Shown: positions 51,140 through 60,023 of the stretch, piece after piece
Position numbering within the stretch: the stretch's first letter is position 1
Layout: each line of letters starts with the position of its first letter
Assembly: GCF_019933235.1 (NCBI RefSeq)
Contig: NZ_CP082945.1
Span: forward strand, 4,687,501-4,751,500
Reading direction: 5' to 3'
Length of the DNA stretch: 64,000 nucleotides
DNA from: Streptomyces angustmyceticus
GTDB lineage: Bacteria; Actinomycetota; Actinomycetes; Streptomycetales; Streptomycetaceae
Position numbers and translations under genes: made by a program
Notes under the pieces: generated by a model
What the model saw: only the letters and a program-made list of their open reading frames with translations
Told to the model about the DNA's origin: nothing
The model's database searches: none

Positions 51140-51472
51140 ATGCTCCCCTCCGCTTCGATTCTGCAGCAGATCGGCCTCGGCGCGCTGCTCGCGGTGGCCC
51201 TCGTCTGGACCCTCGGGCTGGCCAGACTCCTGCGGCGGGGGCGGTACGAGACGGCCATGTGGCGCGACCAGCGGGAGATGCGGGCGCGGTACGCGCCGCG
51301 CGGGCGGCTCGCCCCGCCCGGCCCGGCGGGGCTGCCCGCACAGCCGGGCCTGCTCGGCTCCGTGCCGCGGCAGACCGGTCCGGCCGGTCCGCCGTCGGAG
51401 TGCGTGGAGCTGAGCGCCGCCGAGCGCGCGGCCTTCGAGGGTCTCGTACGGCAGTTGTCCGGCCGGAGCTGA
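51140..51472 (+). CDS. Small membrane-anchored protein, function unknown
   Basis: 110 residues. One N-terminal TM (ILQQIGLGALLAVALVWTLGLARLL), then a basic, Pro/Gly-rich cytosolic region and an acidic C-terminal helix (ECVELSAAERAAFEGLVRQL). GGGAGGA precedes ATG 51140. No family recognised. The DevR-like box upstream suggests induction by low oxygen, nitric oxide or dormancy signals. Confidence 0.72.
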   Translation: MLPSASILQQIGLGALLAVALVWTLGLARLLRRGRYETAMWRDQREMRARYAPRGRLAPPGPAGLPAQPGLLGSVPRQTGPAGPPSECVELSAAERAAFEGLVRQLSGRS

Positions 51473-51511
51473 CCGGACGGCGGCCGCGGGCTGCGCGCAC
51501 CGGGCCCGGCC

Positions 51512-52135
51512 TCAGTGCACCGGGCCCAGCCTCAGCAGGGCGAGCGCGGCCAGCATCTGCACCGACACCGCCGCCGCCGACTTCCCCGTCGACAGGTGGT
51601 GCTGGCCCCGTATGAGCAGGACGGCCAGGACGTAGCCGAAGCCCCAGGTCGTCCAGGTCGCGGCCTGCACGAACGTGGCGTCGGTCGGCAGCCAGGCCGC
51701 GATCGCCATCCGCGGCAGGTCCGTCACCCAGAAGAGGACGATGAACAGGCTCGCCGTGGGCGCGAACCGGCCTATCCCGCCGAGCGTCCGGGCGATCGCG
51801 TGGGCGACCGAGCCCAGCGCGAGGCTGGCGGCCAGCACGCCCGCCTCGCCCAGCCCGAGCAGCTTGAGCGCCGCGGCGTGGTCGACGGCCCACTGGGTGT
51901 GGAACGCGTCCACCGACAGCACCCCGATGCCGCCGCTGATCAGGGACAGCAGCACCGCCGCGCTCCAGGTGCTGCGGTCCCGCGCCTCGTCGAACACCTC
52001 CACCGGGCGGTACCAGAGCCCGAATATCAGCTGGTGCCACCACAGACGGCGGCGTGGCGCCGGCTTCCGGGGAGCCGGCTGGACGAGCGTGGGCGGTGGC
52101 GGCTGGGGAGGCGGGGAGGGGGGTGGTGCGGACAT
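51512..52135 (-). CDS. Yip1-family integral membrane protein
   Basis: 207 residues. A Pro-rich N-terminus (~30 residues) is followed by LIFGLWYRPVEVFDEARD, the Yip1-type start, and five hydrophobic segments with a small polar loop (RTLGGIGRFAPTASLFIVLFWV). Bacterial Yip1-domain proteins are uncharacterised. It converges on the 110-aa gene. Confidence 0.72.
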   Translation of the reverse strand: MSAPPPSPPPQPPPPTLVQPAPRKPAPRRRLWWHQLIFGLWYRPVEVFDEARDRSTWSAAVLLSLISGGIGVLSVDAFHTQWAVDHAAALKLLGLGEAGVLAASLALGSVAHAIARTLGGIGRFAPTASLFIVLFWVTDLPRMAIAAWLPTDATFVQAATWTTWGFGYVLAVLLIRGQHHLSTGKSAAAVSVQMLAALALLRLGPVH

Positions 52136-52220
52136 GAGCCGTTTCTACCACCGGCCAATTCGGGCCGGGGGCGGGGGCGTCGGGCGGGGGCACGCGCGGG
52201 GCGGATGAGACGCTCTGCCG

Positions 52221-52937
52221 ATGACCGATCAGACACCGGAGCACGACGAGGCGCACGGCGGCGGGCTCGGCAGCCGCCTCAACTGGCTGCGGGCCGCGGT
52301 CCTCGGCGCCAACGACGGCATCGTCTCCACCGCCGGACTCGTCGTCGGGGTGGCCGGAGCCACCGATTCGCGCGGCGCCCTGCTGACGGCGGGGCTGGCC
52401 GGACTGCTGGCCGGGTCCCTGTCGATGGCGGCCGGCGAATACGTCTCGGTCTCCACCCAGCGGGACTCGGAGAAGGCCGCGCTCGCCCAGGAGAAGCGGG
52501 AGCTGGTACGCGAACCGCAGGCCGAACTCATCGAGCTCACCGAGATGCTGGCGGACAAGGGGCTGGACGAGCAGCTGGCCCGGGAGGTCGCCGAGCAGCT
52601 CACCGAGCACGATGCGCTGCGCGCGCACGCGGAGGTGGAGCTGGGCATCGACCCCGACCAGCTCACCAACCCCTGGCATGCGGCGGGCGCGAGCTTCCTC
52701 GCGTTCACCGTGGGGGCGTTGCTGCCGCTGCTGGCGATCGTGCTGCCGCCGGCCGCCCACCGCCTGTGGATCACGGTCGTCGCGGTGCTGGCGGCGCTGG
52801 CGCTGTGCGGCTGGAGCAGCGCCCGGCTGGGCGCCGCGCCGGTGGGCCGGGCGGTGCTGCGCAACGTCGGCGGCGGCGCCGTGGCGATGGGCGTGACGTA
52901 CGCCGCGGGGTCGGTGCTGGGGGCGGTGGGGGTGTGA
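52221..52937 (+). CDS. VIT1/CCC1-family transporter
   Basis: 238 residues. RLNWLRAAVLGANDGIVSTAGLVVGVAGA is the diagnostic start of the VIT family; MAAGEYVSVSTQRDSEKA and a cytosolic helix rich in Glu (REPQAELIELTEML, EHDALRAHAEVELGI) supply the metal-binding domain; three more TMs complete the five-helix fold. Members move Fe2+ or Mn2+ out of the cytosol. It ends 19 bp before the convergent peptidase gene. Confidence 0.92.
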   Translation: MTDQTPEHDEAHGGGLGSRLNWLRAAVLGANDGIVSTAGLVVGVAGATDSRGALLTAGLAGLLAGSLSMAAGEYVSVSTQRDSEKAALAQEKRELVREPQAELIELTEMLADKGLDEQLAREVAEQLTEHDALRAHAEVELGIDPDQLTNPWHAAGASFLAFTVGALLPLLAIVLPPAAHRLWITVVAVLAALALCGWSSARLGAAPVGRAVLRNVGGGAVAMGVTYAAGSVLGAVGV

Positions 52938-52956
52938 CCGCCCCGGCCGGCCGCGG

Positions 52957-54027
52957 TCAGCCCGTCCCGTAGAGGTCCCGGTACGAGGGGAAGACCCCGC
53001 CGGGGCCGTCCACCGTCTCCGCCGCGAGGGCGGCCCGCACCACGGCGCGGGTCAGGACGTCCGCGCCGGCGGCGAGGATCTCGTTGAGGGCCCCGGCCTC
53101 GATATGGACGCCGAAGGCCGCCTCGGCGCCGGCCGCTTCGGGGGCGAGCGGGCGCGCGCCGGTGGACAGCGCGAAGACGGTGTCGCCGTCGGACAGCAGA
53201 TGGACCGGGCGGACGGCGCGGGCCAGCCCGTCGTGGGCGGTGCCGGCCAGTTTGTGGGCCTGGGCGCGGGTGAGGGCGGTGTCCGTGGCGACCACGGCGA
53301 GGGTGGTGTTCAGCGGCGGGCGGACGGACGCGGCCGAGCGGGCCCCGGTTATCTCCCGGGCCTCGGCCAGCCGGCGGACGGCGGCGGCGTGCACCCCGGG
53401 GGCGGGCAGGGCCGCCGGGTCCTCGTACAGGCGGCCGTAGAGGGCGCCGGTGCGCGGGTCGGTGACGGAGCCCGCGGCGTTGACGGCGGCCAGCGCGGCG
53501 ACGGTGGCGCCCGAGGGCAGGACCGCGCTCGCGGTGCCGATGCCGCCCTTGAGGCCGCCGATCACCGCGCCCGTGCCGGCGCCCGTGTTGCCCTCGGCGA
53601 CCGGGGCGCCGGGCCCGGTGTCCGCCGCGGCCGCGGCCGCCGCCCGGCCCAGCGCGGCGTCCGGGCGGGCCCGCCAGTCGCCGCCGCGCCCCAGGTCGAA
53701 GAGGGCGGCGGCCGGCACGACGGGCACGACCTGGGCGGGGTCGGGCCCGACGCGGAACCCGCGTCCGTGGTCCTCCAGCCAGGCGGCGACACCGGAAGCG
53801 GCGTCCAGGCCGAAGGCGCTGCCGCCGGTCAGCACGACCGCCTCGACGCGCTGGACGAGGTTGCGCGGATCGAGCGCGTCGGTCTCGCGGGTGCCGGGCC
53901 CGCCGCCGCGGACGTCGACGGCCGCGACCGCGCCGCCCTCGGGGGCGAGGACGACGGTGGTCCCGGTCAGGTACCCGCCGCCGGTCCGCTCGGCGTGGCC
54001 GACCCGCAGGCCGGGGACGTCGGTCAG
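52957..54027 (-). CDS. P1-family (DmpA-like) peptidase with no canonical start codon
   Basis: The conserved protein begins about ALTDVPGLRVGHAERTGGGYL at 54030 and runs through VVLTGGSAFGLDAASGV, GGLKGGIGTASAVLPSG and the catalytic region PPLNTTLAVVATDTALT (nucleophile Thr after N). About 357 residues are clearly coding, yet between the in-frame TGA at 54077-54079 and the GTG at 53835 there is no ATG, GTG or TTG. Either CTG 54027 or ATT 54069 is used, the start lies out of frame, or the gene is damaged at its 5' end. It starts right after the L,D-transpeptidase gene, so coupling is possible. Annotated from the conserved Leu. Confidence 0.75.
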   Translation of the reverse strand: MTDVPGLRVGHAERTGGGYLTGTTVVLAPEGGAVAAVDVRGGGPGTRETDALDPRNLVQRVEAVVLTGGSAFGLDAASGVAAWLEDHGRGFRVGPDPAQVVPVVPAAALFDLGRGGDWRARPDAALGRAAAAAAADTGPGAPVAEGNTGAGTGAVIGGLKGGIGTASAVLPSGATVAALAAVNAAGSVTDPRTGALYGRLYEDPAALPAPGVHAAAVRRLAEAREITGARSAASVRPPLNTTLAVVATDTALTRAQAHKLAGTAHDGLARAVRPVHLLSDGDTVFALSTGARPLAPEAAGAEAAFGVHIEAGALNEILAAGADVLTRAVVRAALAAETVDGPGGVFPSYRDLYGTG

Positions 54028-54061
54028 CGCGTCCCGCGGCCCCGCGGGGTGCGGCGGGTGC

Positions 54062-54895
54062 TCAGTAATCGGCCGGTCCCATCACGACGACCGGGTGCAG
54101 GTCGGGGTCGAGGGTGCGCAGCAGTTCCCGCATCACCTTGGGCTTGAGGCTCACACAGCCCTGGGTGGGGCCGTCGTGGTCCACGTGCAGCCAGACGCCG
54201 CCGCCCTTGGCATCGCCCCAGGGACGCCGCTGGTCCAGGGGGGAGGCGCCGGCCTCCCGGTTGTAGTTGATGGCGATGACGTAGTCGAAGGCACCGGCCA
54301 GCGGCTCGCCCTCCACACCGGTGCCGTCGGCGACGAAGCTGGTGTTGTGGTCGTAGGGGAGCTTGGTGCCCTCGGGCGCGGACAGCAGGCCGCCGGCGTC
54401 GGTGAGGGAGAAGACGCCGATGGGGGAGCGCAGGTCGCCGTAGTGGTGGTCGTCCGTCCAGCCGTGGGCTGCGTTGTGCGCGGACCAGGTGGGGCCCGGC
54501 TCCCAGTCGTCGGAGCCCTCCTCGCGGGTGTAGAGGACGACCCGGGAGTCGAAGGAGTCCATGCCCTTGCCCGTGACGACCAGGGCCTGGCGGGCGTCGG
54601 CCGGTATGCGCTTCCTGGCGGCGTCGCTGAGGCCCGGGATGGGCCGGCCGGCGGGCGCGTTCGGTGCGGCGTTCGGGGCCGATTTCGCGGCGGACACGGG
54701 GACGCGTGGCGTGTCCGGGCCGGAAGCCGTCGTGGACGTGGTGCTCTTGGCGTCGGTCGCGCTGTTGTGGTCGTCGCCCGACGCCGGCCACGCCCACAGG
54801 GCGGTGCCGACCAGCGTGGAGAGGGCGAGGCCGCCCACGGCCTTGCTGCGCCGGGACAGTCTCGTCCGCGCGCGGGACTGAGCGTGGCGGGCCAT
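54062..54895 (-). CDS. Secreted L,D-transpeptidase-like (YkuD) protein
   Basis: 277 residues. An N-terminal membrane signal (KAVGGLALSTLVGTALWAW) is followed by a Thr/Ala-rich linker and a catalytic domain with RSPIGVFSLTDAGG, LPYDHNTSFVADG and WLHVDHDGPTQGCVSLKPKVMRELL, where the Cys in TQGCVSL is the nucleophile. It lacks the Ig-like domains of the transpeptidase at 48189. GAGGAG precedes ATG 54895. It probably acts on peptidoglycan. Confidence 0.88.
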   Translation of the reverse strand: MARHAQSRARTRLSRRSKAVGGLALSTLVGTALWAWPASGDDHNSATDAKSTTSTTASGPDTPRVPVSAAKSAPNAAPNAPAGRPIPGLSDAARKRIPADARQALVVTGKGMDSFDSRVVLYTREEGSDDWEPGPTWSAHNAAHGWTDDHHYGDLRSPIGVFSLTDAGGLLSAPEGTKLPYDHNTSFVADGTGVEGEPLAGAFDYVIAINYNREAGASPLDQRRPWGDAKGGGVWLHVDHDGPTQGCVSLKPKVMRELLRTLDPDLHPVVVMGPADY

Positions 54896-55333
54896 GGCTG
54901 GCGTCTCCTCAGGTACGGACGGTGGTCGGACCCCGGGATTCCTGCGGCTCTTTCCCGGGCGCCCCTGTCATAAAAAGGGCAATCTGCACCCTACCGCTTC
55001 AGAGTCGGCGCGCCTCCGCTGGCCCCGGTGAACAGTGGGGAACAAGGGCACCAAGTGGCGGGAAGTAGGGTCCATTGGTGGGTAATTGACGGGGTATGGG
55101 GCGTCGCTGCGGCCGGGGGGCTCCGCTGGTGAGGGCGCCCCCTCCGGCGGAGGGGGGAAGATGGCCGAATCTGATGCGGGATCAGGGCGATTGCGGAGGT
55201 TTGCACGACCGTTCGGCACACTTATGGGGGAAGCGGCCGGGGGCCCCGCGGGTGCGCCGGGCGGCCCCTCGGGGCCCGTTTCCCCGGATCGGTGCCCCGA
55301 CGCTCGCCGAGACGGGTGACGCCGCGCCCGCTC
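54896..55333. other. Intergenic region without recognisable gene
   Basis: 438 bp upstream of the L,D-transpeptidase gene and downstream of the LtrA-like gene. The central part (55020-55110) is a G-rich strand with several GTGGG/TAGGG-type words; no consensus operator, RNA gene or coding frame was recognised. Confidence 0.4.
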
Positions 55334-56491
55334 CTACTCCACCAGGGCGGTTTCCTGACGGGATGTGAGGGACACGCCGGCCGCGACCGCGCCGCACGCC
55401 ACCAGGCCGGCCGCCGGGACCGCCCAGGGCCCGGCGAGGGTGCACGCCAGCACCAGCAGCGAACACACCGGCAGCACCAGCTGCTGGGCCGGGCCGCGCT
55501 TCTGGTGCCGGGAGTGGATCAGCCACACCGTCGCCATGAACAGCGCGGCCGGCACCGTCACACAGGCGGCCGCCGCGAACGCCGACAGGCGCGCCGCGCC
55601 GGACGCCTCCTCCACCGCGACCTCGATGCCCGCCCCGACCGCGGCCGCCGACCCGAACACCAGGTAGTGGCCGTAGCCCCACAGGAACGCCTGGCGGTTC
55701 GAGCGCAGGTGCTGGTGGACGGGCGCCGCGAAGTAGATCCAGTACGCGGCGAAGACCAGCAGCAGCCCGCCGCCCGCGACCGGCAGCAGCGTGCCCAGCC
55801 CGGCGTGCTCGTCCAGCGCCGACTGCACGGCGAGGGTGGCCGCCGCGATGGTCTCGCCCAGCACGATGAGGGTGAACAGGCCGTAGCGCTCGGCGATGTG
55901 ACGGGGATGCCAGCTCGTCCCGCGCTCCCGCTCGGCCAGCGCGGGGACGGCCAGCTCCATCGGACCCACGACCACGAACACCCACGGCACGTCACCCCTG
56001 GGCGCCGCGAGCAGGCCCAGCCAGCCGATCTGGCACACCGTCATCCCCAGGGCGTAGCGCAGCGCGGTGCGCCGCTCGGCGCCCCGGCAGGCGAGCGCGG
56101 CCCGCAGCCACTGGGCGACCATGGCCAGCCGCATCACCAGATACCCGAACCAGATCACCGTGAAGTCGCTGTCGGCGAAGGCCCGCGGCACGCCGGCGGC
56201 CAGCACCAGCACGCCCGCCATCTGGACCAGGGTCACCACGCGATAGAGCGGGTCGTCGGTGTCGTACGCCGAGGCGAACCAGCTGAAGTTCATCCACGCC
56301 CACCACACGGCGAAGAAGAGCATCAGGTAGCCGAGGACGCCGTGCCCCGGATGGCCCTCGGCCAGCGCGTGCGCCAGCTGGCGCCCCGCCGCGGCGACCG
56401 CCACCACGAAACACAGGTCGAAGAAGAGCTCCAGCGGGGTGGCGGTGCGGTGCTCCTCGTCGCGGCGGCGCGCCCGCATGAGGACCGGCAC
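55334..56491 (-). CDS. LtrA-family (low temperature requirement A-like) membrane protein
   Basis: 385 residues, 10-12 membrane segments. TATPLELFFDLCFVVAVAAAG, WWAWMNFSWFASAYDTDD, MRLAMVAQWLR, WHPRHIAERYGLFTLIVLGETIAA and RSNRQAFLWGYGHYLVFGSAAAVGAGIE are the family landmarks. LtrA proteins are widespread and their transport or enzymatic role is not established. The start follows GAGAGGAGCTGACG. Gene stands alone. Confidence 0.9.
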   Translation of the reverse strand: MPVLMRARRRDEEHRTATPLELFFDLCFVVAVAAAGRQLAHALAEGHPGHGVLGYLMLFFAVWWAWMNFSWFASAYDTDDPLYRVVTLVQMAGVLVLAAGVPRAFADSDFTVIWFGYLVMRLAMVAQWLRAALACRGAERRTALRYALGMTVCQIGWLGLLAAPRGDVPWVFVVVGPMELAVPALAERERGTSWHPRHIAERYGLFTLIVLGETIAAATLAVQSALDEHAGLGTLLPVAGGGLLLVFAAYWIYFAAPVHQHLRSNRQAFLWGYGHYLVFGSAAAVGAGIEVAVEEASGAARLSAFAAAACVTVPAALFMATVWLIHSRHQKRGPAQQLVLPVCSLLVLACTLAGPWAVPAAGLVACGAVAAGVSLTSRQETALVE

Positions 56492-56593
56492 GTCAGCTCC
56501 TCTCGTCGGCCGGAGCGGCCGGCATCAGTACAGCGCGGGCGGGCGGCGGTGCCCACGAGGGAGCGGGGCGCGGCGTGTCGTGCCGCGGGGCGG

Positions 56594-57625
56594 CTACTCG
56601 GCGACGGCCTCCACGATCGAGGGGAAGGCCGCGGTGGGCAGCACCCGGGTGAGCCGGAACCCGCCGGCCGACAGCAGGGCGGCGAACTCCTCCGCGGTCC
56701 GCTCCCGCCCGTCGACCACCGCCATCATGGCGACGTCCAGGGTCTTGCCGAAGTGCGGGGCGTTGCCCGGCGGCAGCACCGCGTCGATGACCAGCAGCCG
56801 GCGGCCCGTCGCCATGGCCCGGTGGCAGCTGCGCAGGATGCGCAGGCAGGACTCGTCCGGCCAGTCGTGCAGGACGTGCTTGAGGACGTAGACGTCGCCG
56901 CCCTCCGGTACGGACGCGAAGAAGTCGCCCTCCCGGGTGCGCCAGCGGCCCTTCAACTCCTCCTCGTCCAGAAGGTGGTGGGCCAGCGGCGGCGCCTGGT
57001 CGAAGAGCACCCCGGTCAGCCGCGGGTGGCGGCGCAGCGCGGCGCGCAGCAGCCCGCCGCGGCCGCCGCCGACGTCCACGACCGTGCCGGCCTCGGGGAA
57101 CGGGTACACCTCCGCCACCGCCGCGTCGACCGGGGCGGACAGCGAGGACATCCCCTCGTCGAAGAGCCGCCGGGTGGCCGGGTCCGTCCGCAGATGCTCG
57201 AAGAGGGGCGCCCCGGCGATCCGCTCGAAGGACGCGCCGCTGTGCCGTACGGCCTCCGGGACGGTCTGCGAGGTCTGCCGGAACAGCGCGTCGGTCAGCA
57301 TCATCACGGCCGGGTGCAGCGAGTCGGGGACGTCGGTGCGCAGGGGGGCGGCGGCCGGCGTCAGGTGGAAGGCGCCCACGGCGTCCTCCCGGAAGAAGCC
57401 GCGGGTGGCGAGGTAGCGCAGGACGCGGCGCAGGTGCGGGGCGTGGGTGCCGGTGGCGGCGGCCAGCTGTCCGGCGGTGCGCGGGCCCGCGGCGAGATGG
57501 TCGGCGATGCGGTGCTCGGCCGCGGTGCGCAGGGCGGCGGAGAAGAGGTGGCCCATGGCCTGCTCCACCAGATACGTCATGAGGTCGCGGGGCTCGCCGG
57601 TCGAAGGGGTGGGGGAAGTGGCCAA
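56594..57625 (-). CDS. O-methyltransferase (acetylserotonin/hydroxyindole type)
   Basis: 343 residues from a TTG at 57625, chosen because GGAGG lies 6 bases upstream and it gives the normal family length; Met at 57580 is the next option. N-terminal dimerisation winged helix (AALRTAAEHRIADHLAAGPRTAGQLAAATG, then HLRRVLRYLATRGFF), SAM loop VVDVGGGRGGLLRAALRRHP, and catalytic KHVLHDWPDESCLRILRSCHRAM, with the His-Asp pair. It methylates a hydroxyl on a small aromatic or polyketide substrate. No biosynthetic neighbours are seen. Confidence 0.9.
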   Translation of the reverse strand: MATSPTPSTGEPRDLMTYLVEQAMGHLFSAALRTAAEHRIADHLAAGPRTAGQLAAATGTHAPHLRRVLRYLATRGFFREDAVGAFHLTPAAAPLRTDVPDSLHPAVMMLTDALFRQTSQTVPEAVRHSGASFERIAGAPLFEHLRTDPATRRLFDEGMSSLSAPVDAAVAEVYPFPEAGTVVDVGGGRGGLLRAALRRHPRLTGVLFDQAPPLAHHLLDEEELKGRWRTREGDFFASVPEGGDVYVLKHVLHDWPDESCLRILRSCHRAMATGRRLLVIDAVLPPGNAPHFGKTLDVAMMAVVDGRERTAEEFAALLSAGGFRLTRVLPTAAFPSIVEAVAE

Positions 57626-57860
57626 CGTCGGCCTCCAGTCGTCGGCTTGGGCTTGCCGGTTCCGGCCACGGGCAGGGTGATTCACCGTTGCAGTCACGGG
57701 CCCCGGTGTCACGGGCGGCCGCGGCGGCACCCGCGAAGTCCGGCCAGGGCGGGGCGGTGTGCGGGCGGCGGGCCGGGCACCGGGCCCGTAGGGGGCGGCT
57801 CCGGGGCGAGTGGGGGATGTTTGCTCGGTGCGCAGCGGCGGCGCATGGTCGAATGCGTGT

Positions 57861-59213
57861 ATGAGCGACAGCGACACGACCGGCCCGACCCGCCCGACCG
57901 ATGACGCCGAGCACAGCGACGGCCCCGCCGCCGTCCTGGCCCCGCTCGACGACCGCCTCGCGGACCTCGTGGCCCTCTACGAAGACCTCCACCGCCACCC
58001 CGAACTCGGCTTCCAGGAGACCCGTACCGCCGCCGAGGCCGCCCGCCGGCTGACCGGCTGCGGCTACGACGTCACCACCGGCATCGCCGAAACCGGCGTC
58101 GTCGGCGTGCTGCGCAACGGCCCGGGACCCGTGGTCCTGCTGCGCGCCGACATGGACGCCCTGCCCGTCACCGAGAACTCCGGCCTGGAGTACGCCTCCA
58201 CCGTCCCCGGCCGGATGCACGCCTGCGGGCACGACGTCCATGTGACCTGCCTGCTGGGCGCCGCCGACCTGCTCGCGGCGGGCCGCGACCGCTGGTCCGG
58301 CACCCTGGTCGTGCTCTTCCAGCCCGCCGAGGAGGTCGGCAGCGGCGCCCGCGCCATGCTCGACGCCGGCCTCTACAGCAAGGGCCTGGTCCCCACGCCC
58401 GACGTGGTGCTGGCCCAGCACGTCGCCCCCTTCGGCGCCGGGCTCCTCGCGTACTGCCCGGGGCCCTGCATGGCCGCCGCCGACAGCCTGGAGATCACCT
58501 TCCACGGCACCGGCGGCCACGGCTCGCGCCCCGAGACCACCGTCGACCCGATCCTGATGGCGGCCGCCTTCGTGCAGCGGGTGCAGTCGGTGGTGGCCCG
58601 CGAGGTCGCGCCGCAGGACCGGGCGGTGGTCAGCGTCGGCTCCTTCCACGCCGGGGACGGCGCCAACGTCATCCCCGACCGCGCCGTCGTACGGCTCAGT
58701 GTGCGGACCTTCGACGAGACGGTGCGCACGGCCGTGCTGGCCGCCGTCGACCGCATCGCGCGTGCCGAGGCCGCCGCCTCCGGCGCGGACCGCGCACCCG
58801 AGACCGAGGTCCTGGACTCCTTCCCCGTCACCGTCAACGACCCCGCGATCCTGCGGCAGGTCAACGAGCAGTTCACCGGACTCTTCGGCGAGCAGCGGCT
58901 GTTCGCCTACGGCCCGGCGACCGGCAGCGAGGACGCCGGGCTGCTGGCGACCGCCGCCGGGGCGCCGCTCTACTACTGGTGGCTGGGCGGCTGGGACCCC
59001 GAGGAGTTCCGAACGGCGCTGGCGGCCGGCCGGCTCGCCCAGGACATACCGTCCAACCACTCGCCGTACTTCGTCCCGGTGGTCCGGCCCACCCTCACCA
59101 TGGGCGTCCAGGCGCTGACCGCCGCCGCGCTCAACCAGCTGGCACCCGCGGAGCGCACCCCGGCCGAGACCGCGGGGCCCGGCGGCCGGGACGGGGCGGC
59201 GGCCGCCGGTTGA
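57861..59213 (+). CDS. M20-family amidohydrolase
   Basis: 450 residues. DLHRHPELGFQETRTA, LLRADMDALPVTE, HACGHDVHVTCLLGAA (metal Cys/His), FQPAEEVGSGARAML (metal Glu pair) and the lid domain GTGGHGSRPETTVDPILMAA identify the IAA-amino-acid hydrolase/aminoacylase-like M20D group. It cleaves an N-acyl amino acid or related amide. The ATG at 57861 is close to the predicted transcription start. Its TGA overlaps the TTG start of the PP2C-like gene. Confidence 0.92.
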   Translation: MSDSDTTGPTRPTDDAEHSDGPAAVLAPLDDRLADLVALYEDLHRHPELGFQETRTAAEAARRLTGCGYDVTTGIAETGVVGVLRNGPGPVVLLRADMDALPVTENSGLEYASTVPGRMHACGHDVHVTCLLGAADLLAAGRDRWSGTLVVLFQPAEEVGSGARAMLDAGLYSKGLVPTPDVVLAQHVAPFGAGLLAYCPGPCMAAADSLEITFHGTGGHGSRPETTVDPILMAAAFVQRVQSVVAREVAPQDRAVVSVGSFHAGDGANVIPDRAVVRLSVRTFDETVRTAVLAAVDRIARAEAAASGADRAPETEVLDSFPVTVNDPAILRQVNEQFTGLFGEQRLFAYGPATGSEDAGLLATAAGAPLYYWWLGGWDPEEFRTALAAGRLAQDIPSNHSPYFVPVVRPTLTMGVQALTAAALNQLAPAERTPAETAGPGGRDGAAAAG

Positions 59214-59932
59214 CCTTGTCCTTGGGGGAAGCCCCAGCATCGGTCGTACCGGGCGAGGCGCCCGGTACGAGGAGGGCGGACGGGTGGAGCGACGCGGGAC
59301 CGCGGCTGCTGGCCGTGGCCGACGGCTACGGCTCCAGCGGCGACCTCGCCGCGACGGCCGCCATCGAGGCGCTCAAGGACCTGGAACACCAGGACCTGAC
59401 CTCGGCGGACCTGCCGGCCGCCCTGGAGGAGGCGGCCCGGCGCGCGCACGACGCCGCCCCGTCGGCCGACGAGGCCACCGGCAGCACCCTGACCGCACTG
59501 CTGCGCTCCGGCACCCGGCTGGCGCTGCTGCACCTCGGGGACTCGCGCGCCTACGTCCTGCGCGACTCCGGCCTCTTCCGCATCACCCACGACCACACCT
59601 GGGTCCAGTCGCTGGTCGACGAGGGCCGTCTCACCCCCGAGGAGGCCGCCTCGCACCCCCAGCGCGCCCGGCTGCTGCGCGCCCTCGACGGGACCACCGG
59701 CTTCGCCCCCGACCTGCAACTGCTCCAGGCCCGGCCCGGGGAGCGCTATCTGCTGTGCACCGACGGCCTGACCTCGGTCGTGCCGCCCGAGACGATCCAG
59801 GACGTGCTGACCGCGGCCGACGACCCCGACCTGGCCGTACGGGAGCTGATCCGCCTGGCCCGCGAGGCCGGGGCACCGGACAACGTGGCCTGTGTGGTGG
59901 GGGAGTTGACGGCGGCGGAGGCGGCTGCCTAG
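59210..59932 (+). CDS. PP2C-family phosphatase-like protein with degenerate N-terminus
   Basis: 240 residues from a TTG that overlaps the upstream stop (TTGA). LLAVADGYGSSGDLAA (metal Asp-Gly), LLHLGDSRAYVLRDSGL, DHTWVQSLVDEG, RYLLCTDGLTSVV and PDNVACVVGEL are good PP2C motifs. The usual N-terminal block with R-x-x-N-E-D, which supplies a metal ligand and phosphate-binding Arg, is absent; residues 1-35 have no counterpart. It may be inactive, use another metal set or have a mis-set 5' end. No GTG/ATG exists before GPRLLAV. Confidence 0.82.
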   Translation: MTLSLGEAPASVVPGEAPGTRRADGWSDAGPRLLAVADGYGSSGDLAATAAIEALKDLEHQDLTSADLPAALEEAARRAHDAAPSADEATGSTLTALLRSGTRLALLHLGDSRAYVLRDSGLFRITHDHTWVQSLVDEGRLTPEEAASHPQRARLLRALDGTTGFAPDLQLLQARPGERYLLCTDGLTSVVPPETIQDVLTAADDPDLAVRELIRLAREAGAPDNVACVVGELTAAEAAA

Positions 59933-59973
59933 GGGACGCCCCTACGGCCCCTCCGGGGAGGCCCTGAGGGGGT

Positions 59974-60008
59974 GGTGCGGCGGCGGGACGGGGGACCGCC
60001 GCCGCACC
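59974..60008. terminator. Bidirectional terminator hairpin
   Basis: Perfect 13-bp stem GGTGCGGCGGCGG/CCGCCGCCGCACC with a 9-base loop between the convergent PP2C-like and SQR genes. Confidence 0.85.
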
Positions 60009-60023
60009 GGGCCGCCGGAGGGG

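Noticed and set aside
55086..55319. 77-aa plus-strand frame in the 438-bp gap
   Set aside because: Gly/Ala-rich GC-driven frame without ribosome site or homology pattern.
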